From the NCBI GenBank assembly GCA_003170275.1, contig PNAM01000106.1, positions 297 to 36,049 on the forward strand: a stretch of 35,753 bases of DNA. Direction: 5' to 3'. A model generated the notes under the pieces. It had not been told where the DNA came from and searched no databases. It saw only the letters and a list, made by a program, of their open reading frames with translations. The number at the start of each line of letters is the position of its first letter. Position 1 is the first letter of the stretch. Shown piece by piece: positions 18,812 through 24,758 of the stretch. The position numbers were made by a program, and so were the translations under genes. Origin of the DNA: Myxococcales bacterium (GTDB lineage: Bacteria > Myxococcota_A > Polyangia > Palsa-1104).

Positions 18812-19441
18812 TTACGGCGGACCCGGAATGGTCAGGCCATCCATTCCAGCGGCCGCCGCGGCACTTTGGCTTTTCTTGAAATATTCGGTCTTCCGAAGCT
18901 CGGACTCTCTGTTCGCGGCCGACTTGATGCACCCCTGCCAATACGACTCCCACTGCGCGCGCACCTCTTTCGTGCCGCGAGGCGCGTCGGACGTCAGATA
19001 GGACAGCTTGGACAGCCGCCGCCCGATGCTGTCGTCGGGCTCGACCAGGGTCATCGTGTCGACGTTGAACAAATAGACCTTGCCGCTGCGGAAATCGGCG
19101 CTCGACTGCGCGCACCACTCGCGATAGCCAACCTCGGGAGAGCCCTGCACCAGCGAGTGGGTCCCAGGCGCGATGTGGGCGACGGTGAAGCTGTGCGGAA
19201 GGACTTGCCCGAGCGCGTGCCCATTCTCCAGGATCACCGTCAGCGCTTGCGAGGAAATCAGGGAGTCGAGCGGCGGGTCGCGGATCAGCACGACGGTGCT
19301 GTCTTCCGGTGACGGCGCGACCAGCGTAATGGGTTGGGCGAGCTCCGCGAACGTCGGTGGGACGTCCTTCATCATGGCGTTGATCGCGCAGCCCGAGGCG
19401 CACCACAGGGCCGCCGCCGCCAGGTACCAATGGGAGCTCAA
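18812..19441 (-). CDS. Lipoprotein, DUF2846-like
   Basis: 209 residues from a TTG at 19441 that overlaps the preceding stop as TTGA, with AGGAG 8 bases upstream. MSSHWYLAAAALWCASGC is a lipoprotein signal (Cys18). The segment STVVLIRDPPLDSL, then LTVILENGHALGQVLPHSFT, VAHIAPGTHSLV and GKVYLFNVDT follows the beta-rich pattern of DUF2846 proteins; this is inferred from pattern alone. The last 60 residues are helical and charged and end in an Ala run. The longer open frame to 19882 overlaps the upstream lipoprotein gene and is not used. Coupling through TTGA makes co-translation with the upstream lipoprotein likely. Its role is unknown; it presumably acts in the outer membrane or periplasm. Confidence 0.7.
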   Translation of the reverse strand: MSSHWYLAAAALWCASGCAINAMMKDVPPTFAELAQPITLVAPSPEDSTVVLIRDPPLDSLISSQALTVILENGHALGQVLPHSFTVAHIAPGTHSLVQGSPEVGYREWCAQSSADFRSGKVYLFNVDTMTLVEPDDSIGRRLSKLSYLTSDAPRGTKEVRAQWESYWQGCIKSAANRESELRKTEYFKKSQSAAAAAGMDGLTIPGPP

Positions 19442-19821
19442 TCGGTTTCTCCTGCCGCCGGTGGCGCCTTGCCCTTGCTCTTGCTCTTGCTCGTGCACAC
19501 GTACACGCGACCGTCGCAGCGTACGCGGGCGGTGGAGAAGTAGACGTGGCTCACCAGGCGGGCTTCGCAGGAAGAGTCGTACACGCCGTCTCCGCCGTGC
19601 GCCGCGGCGGCCTCGACGAGGTTCTGTTTGGAATCGGCGAACACGGTTCCGATCACCTCGTAGTTGCAATCCGGTTTGCCCAGATCGATGAGGCGCAGCT
19701 CGGCGACCGGTCTCGGCGGCCGCTCCGGGCCGGGTAGCCGTGGCGCATAGGCGAGGACCGCCGATGCACAGCCGGCGCTCCCGCACGCGAGGAGGCAGAG
19801 GATGGGCAGCGCACGGCACAT
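19438..19821 (-). CDS. Small lipoprotein, possibly DUF4156/RcsF-like
   Basis: 127 residues from ATG 19821 (MCRALPILCLLACGSAGCAS); a TTG at 19830 would add three residues. The signal offers two possible lipidation cysteines, LLAC and SAGC. The mature part contains CNYEVIGTVFADSKQNLVEA, AAHGGDGV and four further cysteines (C in DSSCEAR, RVRCDG, VYVC), suggesting disulfides. The E-x-IG-T/V ... A-x-HG-x-DGV pattern is shared with the third gene of the cluster. The C-terminus is a SKSKSKGK tail encoded by a hexamer repeat. No ribosome binding site is evident. It is the first gene of a three-lipoprotein unit divergent from the C39-like peptidase gene. Confidence 0.7.
   Translation of the reverse strand: MCRALPILCLLACGSAGCASAVLAYAPRLPGPERPPRPVAELRLIDLGKPDCNYEVIGTVFADSKQNLVEAAAAHGGDGVYDSSCEARLVSHVYFSTARVRCDGRVYVCTSKSKSKGKAPPAAGETD
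19468..19491. repeat. Hexamer tandem repeat (CTTGCT/CTTGCC, four units)
   Basis: Four consecutive 6-bp units, three CTTGCT and one CTTGCC, encode the Ser-Lys repeats near the C-terminus of the first lipoprotein. Unit gain or loss would keep the frame and only change tail length. Confidence 0.7.
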
Positions 19822-19956
19822 GGCGGACAACTGTCACACGTCGCCAGGACCCGTGCAAGGTCTCCGAAAATCGAATACCCACCGTGCGCGGTCGAGCGGT
19901 AACTCGATGGAATCGCTCGTGGCCGTCGGGGTCTCGTTCTTGCTAACGCAAACCCC

Positions 19957-20562
19957 GTGGGACTCGCCTCAGCCCTCTCGTTCCTGATCGTCTCCGCCGT
20001 CGCGACGCGAAACGCTGCGCCGCTGCCGGCGCGCGCGCCGGTGATCAGCCAGCGCTTTCCCAACGGTCGAACGCCCGGCTACCAGGGCGACAGCCGCTGT
20101 GGCCCCGCCAACATGGCGATGATCGCGCGCGGCTTTCACCGCCGGCCCAACCTCTCGGACGCCGCGCTCATCGAGACCCTCGACCGGCTGGATGATGGCC
20201 TCGAGAATCACGCGACCACGCCGGCCGGCATCGTGCGCATGGCGTCGGCGCTGCGCCTGCGGGCGCGAGTCCACAGCGGATTCGACGGCCTCTGGCTGCG
20301 CCGCGTGCTGCGTCGCGGCGGCCTGGTGGTCGCGCTCGGCAGGCCGCGCTTCTTGCCCCCGTCGGAAGCGCACACGGGCGGTCACTTCGTCAGCGTCGTC
20401 GGGATCAGCAAGAACGGAAATTTCATCATCAACGATCCCTATCGCCGGCGCTCCAGACGCGGCCAGCGATATCGCGTGCCCGAGCTGACGCTCGCCTCGT
20501 TCGTCCGCCACAAGCCAAACGGAACCCTGTTCGCGATCGACCGCCGCCCGTCCCGCAGCTGA
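19957..20562 (+). CDS. Secreted C39-like cysteine peptidase domain protein
   Basis: 201 residues from GTG 19957; there is no upstream in-frame alternative and no clear ribosome binding site. Residues 1-21 (MGLASALSFLIVSAVATRNA) look like a Sec signal. The rest fits the peptidase C39-like (C39_2) papain fold: the Cys in DSRCGPANMAMIARGF (Cys48), the His in HTGGHFVSVVGI (His143) and NDPY (Asp160) form the expected catalytic triad. Unlike bacteriocin ABC exporters there is no membrane or ABC domain, so it is probably a stand-alone exported peptidase or peptide-bond-cutting enzyme of unknown substrate. It is divergent from the lipoprotein cluster across 135 bp and is followed after 69 bp by the DUF4143 gene, which has its own promoter. 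Confidence 0.8.
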   Translation: MGLASALSFLIVSAVATRNAAPLPARAPVISQRFPNGRTPGYQGDSRCGPANMAMIARGFHRRPNLSDAALIETLDRLDDGLENHATTPAGIVRMASALRLRARVHSGFDGLWLRRVLRRGGLVVALGRPRFLPPSEAHTGGHFVSVVGISKNGNFIINDPYRRRSRRGQRYRVPELTLASFVRHKPNGTLFAIDRRPSRS

Positions 20563-20578
20563 CGCTACTTGCTGTTTC

Positions 20579-20619
20579 TACCTTGTAAAGTCAGTTTGTA
20601 GGTTCGAATTTTCAAGGTA
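20579..20619. promoter_or_regulatory. AT-rich promoter with a 7-bp inverted repeat upstream of the DUF4143 gene
   Basis: TACCTTG (20579-20585) and CAAGGTA (20613-20619) are a perfect inverted pair 27 bases apart, enclosing a -35-like TTGTAG (20596-20601). The right arm overlaps a -10 TATGAT (20618-20623); the spacer is 16 bases. The patch is strikingly AT-rich against its surroundings. A bound dimer or a DNA loop would cover the promoter, so it is a candidate operator. Confidence 0.5.
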
Positions 20620-20631
20620 TGATGATCGGGC

Positions 20632-21783
20632 ATGTTCAAGCGTTCGCGTCATCTGAAGGCGGTCGTTGGGCTGCTCGAGCGACACCGGGTGGTGGCGCTG
20701 GTAGGGGCCAGACAGGTCGGCAAGTCCACCCTCGCTCGCCAGATCGCAGCGCAGCGGCCGCACAGCCTGTTCCTCGATCTGGAGGATCCACGCGACCTGG
20801 CGCGGCTGGCGGATCCGATGTTGGCGCTCGGAGACCGCCGCGGTCTGGTGGTGCTCGACGAGATCCAGCGCAGCCCCGAGCTATTTCCGGCCCTGCGGGT
20901 GCTGGCGGATCGGGCGCACGGGCCCCGCTTTTTGGTTCTGGGAGGCGCCTCCGCCGCTCTCCTCAAACAAGCCTCGGAGTCCCTCGCCGGCCGGATTGTC
21001 TTCCACGACCTCGCCGGACTGGACCTCGACGAAGTCGGCGCGGCAAGGGCCGAAGCGCTGTGGCTGCGCGGCGGATTTCCGCGTTCGTTCACCGCCCGCT
21101 CCAACCGCGCCAGCGCGGAGTGGCGGCGTGGCTTCGTTCGCACCTTTCTCGAACGCGACCTGCCGCAGCTCGGCGTGTCGGTGCCATCCGCCACGATGGG
21201 ACGCTTCTGGGCCATGCTCGCCCACTGCCACGGACAGACGCTCAACTCGTCGGAGCTCGGCCGCTCCCTGGGCGTCTCGGACACCACCATCCGCCACTAC
21301 GCCGACCAACTGGCGGCCACGTTCGTCGTCCGCCTGCTGCCGCCCTGGCACGAGAACCTGAGCAAGCGCCAGGTGAAGGCGCCGAAGATCTACATCGCCG
21401 ACAGCGGCCTGTTGCACACGCTCTTGGACATCGAGGACAAGGTCGACCTCGAACGCCATCCGAAGCTGGGAGCCTCCTGGGAAGGGTTCTGCATCGCCCA
21501 AGCCGTCGCCCGCCTGGGAGCGCGGCCCGAGGAGTGCTACTTCTGGGCGACCCATGGGGGCGCCGAGATCGACCTGGTCGTGGTCCGCGGCCGCCGCCGC
21601 CGCGGCTTCGAGATCAAGCGCACTTCGATGCCCTCGGTGACGCCCTCGATGCGAACGGCGCTCGTCGACCTGAAGCTCGACTCGATCGACGTGATCCACG
21701 CGGGCGCCGAAACCTTCCCGCTCGCCACGAAGATCCGTGCGCTCGCGCTGGCCCGGCTGCTGCAAGATCTAAAGCCGCTGTGA
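20632..21783 (+). CDS. AAA-family ATPase with DUF4143 C-terminal domain
   Basis: 383 residues. AAA_14-type ATPase: Walker A GARQVGKS at 25-32, Walker B VVLDEIQ with Asp76-Glu77, then FLVLGGASAALLKQASESLA and the HDLAGLDLDEV segment. The DUF4143 part begins near residue 185 with LNSSELGRSLGVSDTTIRHY, a helix-turn-helix-like stretch, and continues through KIYIADSGLLHTLL to a restriction-endonuclease-like segment (GAEIDLVVVRGRRRRGFEIK) where Glu, Asp and Lys are kept. Such proteins are common, often mobile and of unclear function; some have been proposed to act on nucleic acid. ATG 20632 comes 8 bases after a good -10, so the mRNA may be leaderless. It does not fit the function of its neighbours, which hints at acquisition. 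Confidence 0.88.
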   Translation: MFKRSRHLKAVVGLLERHRVVALVGARQVGKSTLARQIAAQRPHSLFLDLEDPRDLARLADPMLALGDRRGLVVLDEIQRSPELFPALRVLADRAHGPRFLVLGGASAALLKQASESLAGRIVFHDLAGLDLDEVGAARAEALWLRGGFPRSFTARSNRASAEWRRGFVRTFLERDLPQLGVSVPSATMGRFWAMLAHCHGQTLNSSELGRSLGVSDTTIRHYADQLAATFVVRLLPPWHENLSKRQVKAPKIYIADSGLLHTLLDIEDKVDLERHPKLGASWEGFCIAQAVARLGARPEECYFWATHGGAEIDLVVVRGRRRRGFEIKRTSMPSVTPSMRTALVDLKLDSIDVIHAGAETFPLATKIRALALARLLQDLKPL

Positions 21784-21804
21784 ACCGACGGACGCCGCCG
21801 ATGG

Positions 21805-21810
21805 TACCAT
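21805..21810 (+). promoter_or_regulatory. -10-like TACCAT 7 nt before the SDR epimerase ATG
   Basis: TACCAT, 7 bases, ATG, with no ribosome binding site. The same hexamer stands 6 bases before the FGE-like lipoprotein start. It would drive the SDR-monooxygenase-hydrolase-regulator operon. Confidence 0.45.
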
Positions 21811-21817
21811 CGCCGCC

Positions 21818-22810
21818 ATGCCGACCTACGCGATCACCGGGAGCTCGGGCTACGTCGGGACGCGCATGACGCGCTGGCTGCTCGAGGCCAGTCCCGACAA
21901 TCGCATCATCGGCTTCGATGTCCGGCCGCCCAGAGTCGACTCTGACCGGCTCGAGTTCCATACGCTCGACGTGCGCGATCCCAAGATCGGCCAGGTGCTC
22001 GAGGGGCGCGGCGTGATCTCGCTGCTGCACTTCGCGTTCATCCTCGACCCGCTGTACGACGAGAAGGAGATGCGCGACATCGATCTGGGCGGCACGCGCA
22101 ACGTGTTCGAGGCGGTGCTGCGCGCCAAGATCGGCCATCTGGTCGCCACCTCGTCGACGACCGCGTACGGCGCGCTGCCCGACAACCCGGTGCCGCTGCG
22201 CGAGTCGGACGAGACGCGCGCGCAGGAGGGGTTCATCTACGCGCACGACAAGCGGCTGATGGACCAGATGCTGCGCGAGTTCCAGACCCAGCATCCCGAG
22301 GTCAAGGTGTGCGTGATCCGCCCGTGCATCGTGCTCGGGCCGAACGTGTCGAACTACATCGCGGCCAGCATGCTCAACCAGCCGATCGCCACGCTGCTCG
22401 ACGGCAAAGATCCGCCGATGCAGTTCATCCACGAGGACGATCTGGTGCGCCTGGTGGCGACCTGCATCGAGCAGAAGGCGCAGGGCGTGTACAACGCGGT
22501 GGGCGGCGGCACCATGACCACTCGCGAGGCGGCGCGGCTGCAGGGCAAGCGCACGCTCAAGGTGCCGTTCGGCGCCATGTACGGGATCTTGTGGGGCGTG
22601 CGGCGGCTCAAGGTGCTCGGCTTCAACATGCCGCCCGGCATCCTCGAGTTCTTCCGCAACCCGTGGGTGGCGTCGGGTGAGAAGGCCACGCGCGAGCTCG
22701 GCTTCACGTCGCAGTACTCGACGCAACAGTGCTTCGAGATCCTGCTCTCGCGCAAGACGGAGGTGCTGCGCGGCTTCAAGGCGCAGATGAAGGCGCGGGG
22801 CAAGCGCTAG
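21818..22810 (+). CDS. NAD-dependent epimerase/dehydratase, extended SDR family
   Basis: 330 residues. Rossmann start MPTYAITGSSGYVGTRM with TGSSGYVG at 7-14; an acidic residue after beta-2 (GFDVRPP) suggests NAD preference. The substrate-side SSTTAYG (about 112-118) and YAHDK (Tyr141, Lys145) give the Ser-Tyr-Lys triad of extended SDRs. IRPCIVLGP and FIHEDDLVRL are standard later motifs. The substrate cannot be read; it may be a sugar nucleotide, a sterol-like ketone or another carbonyl. The stop overlaps the GTG of the next gene (TAGTG), so it is first in a coupled operon with a luciferase-like monooxygenase and a hydrolase. Confidence 0.88.
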   Translation: MPTYAITGSSGYVGTRMTRWLLEASPDNRIIGFDVRPPRVDSDRLEFHTLDVRDPKIGQVLEGRGVISLLHFAFILDPLYDEKEMRDIDLGGTRNVFEAVLRAKIGHLVATSSTTAYGALPDNPVPLRESDETRAQEGFIYAHDKRLMDQMLREFQTQHPEVKVCVIRPCIVLGPNVSNYIAASMLNQPIATLLDGKDPPMQFIHEDDLVRLVATCIEQKAQGVYNAVGGGTMTTREAARLQGKRTLKVPFGAMYGILWGVRRLKVLGFNMPPGILEFFRNPWVASGEKATRELGFTSQYSTQQCFEILLSRKTEVLRGFKAQMKARGKR

Positions 22811-23964
22811 TGGAGTTTTTCTCCTTCCACCTGATGCCGTGGCCGCACCTGCCCGACGACTGGGAGAAGACGCACGACTCGGCGTGGGTGTGGGCGCCCA
22901 ACGCGTTCTACGATCCGGAAAGAGGGCACGGGCTCTACAACCGCTACCTCGACGAGCTCGAGTACGCGGAGGCGCTCGGCTTCGACGGCGTGTGCGTCAA
23001 CGAGCACCACCAGAACGCGTACGGCAACATGCCGTCGCCCAACTTGATCGCGGCGATCCTGGCGCGCAGCACCAAGCGCGTGAAGATCGCGGTAGTGGGC
23101 AACGCGCTGCCGCTCTACAACCCGCCGACGCGCGTGGCCGAGGAGTGGGCCATGCTGGACGTGATCTCGGGCGGGCGGCTGATCTGCGGCATGGTGATCG
23201 GCGGCGGGCCGGAGTACTTCAGCTTCAACATCAACCCGACCTACGCGCGCGAGATGTTCTACGAGGCGCACGATCTGATCCTGCAGGCGTGGACGCAGCC
23301 CGGGCCGTCGGAGTTCTACGGCAAGTTCTGGAAGCTGCGCTACGTGAACCCGTGGCCGCGGCCGCTGCAGAAGCCGCACCCGCCGATCTGGATCCCTGGC
23401 GCGGGCTCGCTCGAGACCATGCAGTACGTGGCCAAGCGGCGCTACGCGTACATGGGCATTCCGTATTTTCACATGGACGTGTTCAAGAAGAACTTCGCCT
23501 TCTTTCGCGAGTGCTGCGAGAAGGAGGGCTACACCGCCGAGCCGCGGCAGATGGGCCTGCTCGCGCCCATCTACGTTGCCGAGACCGACGAGCAGGCGCG
23601 CGCCGAGTACGAGCCGCATCTTTGGTACTTCATCAAGAAGCTGCTGCCCGGCCTGTTGATGTCGCCGCCCGGCTACACCTCGGCGAAGTCGTCGCTCAAG
23701 ATCTTCGAGGCCATCAAGCAGAAGCAGTTCATGCTCTCGTGCGAGACCTGGGCCGACATCGAGCGCGGCGACTTTGCGCTGGTCGGCTCGGCCAAGACGG
23801 TGCGCGACAAGATCATCCATCACCAGAAGGAGCTGGGCGCGGGCAACGTGCTGGCGCTGCTGCAGCTGGCTACGCTGCCGGCGGATCTCACGCGGCGCAA
23901 CATGGAGCTGTTCGCGCGCGAGGTGATGCCTTCCGTGCGCGCCGAGTTCGCCGGGAGGCTCTGA
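22810..23964 (+). CDS. Luciferase-like (LLM class) flavin-dependent monooxygenase
   Basis: 384 residues from GTG 22810, which shares its G with the preceding TAG stop. The TIM-barrel bacterial-luciferase pattern is clear: AEALGFDGVCVNEHHQNAYG, LIAAILARSTKRVKIAVVGN, VAEEWAMLDVISGGRLICGM, then FYEAHDLILQAW and HPPIWIPGAGSLETMQYVA. The late segment ALVGSAKTVRDKIIHHQKEL is typical of this family. Enzymes of this class use reduced FMN and oxygen (or F420) to oxidise aldehydes, ketones or alkanes; which applies is unknown. There is no flavin reductase in the window. Coupling to a downstream alpha/beta hydrolase would fit oxygenation followed by ester or C-C bond hydrolysis. Confidence 0.88.
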   Translation: MEFFSFHLMPWPHLPDDWEKTHDSAWVWAPNAFYDPERGHGLYNRYLDELEYAEALGFDGVCVNEHHQNAYGNMPSPNLIAAILARSTKRVKIAVVGNALPLYNPPTRVAEEWAMLDVISGGRLICGMVIGGGPEYFSFNINPTYAREMFYEAHDLILQAWTQPGPSEFYGKFWKLRYVNPWPRPLQKPHPPIWIPGAGSLETMQYVAKRRYAYMGIPYFHMDVFKKNFAFFRECCEKEGYTAEPRQMGLLAPIYVAETDEQARAEYEPHLWYFIKKLLPGLLMSPPGYTSAKSSLKIFEAIKQKQFMLSCETWADIERGDFALVGSAKTVRDKIIHHQKELGAGNVLALLQLATLPADLTRRNMELFAREVMPSVRAEFAGRL

Positions 23965-23972
23965 GATCATCG

Positions 23973-24758
23973 ATGGAAGAGACGCACATCACCGTTGGTG
24001 GCTCGAAGGTGAAGCTCTTGCGCGGCGGCAAGGGCGAGCCGCTCCTCTATCTGCACTCGGCGGCGGGCGAGACGCTGTGGCTGCCGTTTCACGAGCTGCT
24101 CGCGCAGCACTACGAGGTGTTCGCGCCCGCGCACCCGGGCTTCGACAGCTCCGACGGGCTCGACAAGATCGATTCGATCGAGGACCTGGCGTTCCACTAC
24201 CTCGACTTCCTCGACGTGATGGGCTGGCCGAAGGTCAAGGTGATGGGGCTGTCGATGGGCGGCTGGATCGGCGCCGAGCTGGCGACGCGCTGGTCGTCGC
24301 GGCTCGAAAAGCTGGTGCTGGTGGACTCGGCCGGGCTGCACCTGCCGGACGCGCCGGCGCAGCCGATGTGGGAGGTGATGCGCGATCCGGCGGCGCTGCG
24401 GCGGCTCTTGTTCTACGATCCGAATTCGCCGCTCGCGCAGATGCTGGTGATGCCGCTCGAGGACACACCGGAGTCGATGCTGCTGTTGCGCCTCAAGGCC
24501 GCCGAGGCGTCGGCGCGCGTGGGCTGGAATCCGTATTGGCACAACCCGAAGCTGCCCGGGCGGCTGCACCGCATTGCCGTGCCGACGCTGGTGGTGTGGG
24601 GCGAGCACGACCGGCTGATTCCGCTCGCGCACGGCAGGGCGTTCACCGCCGGCATTCGCGGCGCGCGCCTGCAGGTGATCCCCAACTGCGGGCACCTGCC
24701 GATCTTCGAGGCGCCCGAGGCGCTGGTCGCCCACACGCTCGACTTTCTGCGTGGCTGA
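23973..24758 (+). CDS. Alpha/beta hydrolase (Ser nucleophile)
   Basis: 261 residues. LLYLHSAAGE is the oxyanion-side loop, GLSMGG carries the nucleophile Ser94, GEHDRLIP the acid Asp213 and CGHLP the His241. The cap region (about 115-190) is of ordinary size. This resembles C-C bond hydrolases and esterases such as MhpC-type and proline-iminopeptidase-like enzymes, but the substrate is not determinable. It starts 8 bp after the monooxygenase stop, with GGGAGG upstream at a somewhat long distance, and its end overlaps the start of the STAND regulator by 8 bp. Position in the operon suggests it acts on the product of the preceding monooxygenase. Confidence 0.88.
   Translation: MEETHITVGGSKVKLLRGGKGEPLLYLHSAAGETLWLPFHELLAQHYEVFAPAHPGFDSSDGLDKIDSIEDLAFHYLDFLDVMGWPKVKVMGLSMGGWIGAELATRWSSRLEKLVLVDSAGLHLPDAPAQPMWEVMRDPAALRRLLFYDPNSPLAQMLVMPLEDTPESMLLLRLKAAEASARVGWNPYWHNPKLPGRLHRIAVPTLVVWGEHDRLIPLAHGRAFTAGIRGARLQVIPNCGHLPIFEAPEALVAHTLDFLRG

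Noticed and set aside
19831..19853. Third TGTCACAC copy (plus strand, CTGTCACAC) as another PafBC-type promoter
   Set aside because: At the N8 position the sequence is GACCCG, not TAnnnT, and the next plus-strand gene starts more than 100 bases away.
19957..20562. C39-like gene as part of a bacteriocin maturation/export locus
   Set aside because: There is no ABC transporter, precursor peptide with double-Gly leader or immunity gene nearby, and the protein has its own signal peptide.
20583..20604. TTGTAAAGT followed by TAGGTT upstream of the DUF4143 gene as a PafBC-type site
   Set aside because: The spacer is 7 rather than 8 bases and the essential C of TGTC is missing; the 20596-20623 promoter explains the region better.
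21182..21600. DUF4143 gene as the antitoxin or nuclease half of a two-gene defence system
   Set aside because: No partner gene adjoins it: the upstream gene is a secreted C39-like peptidase, the downstream one an SDR with its own promoter.
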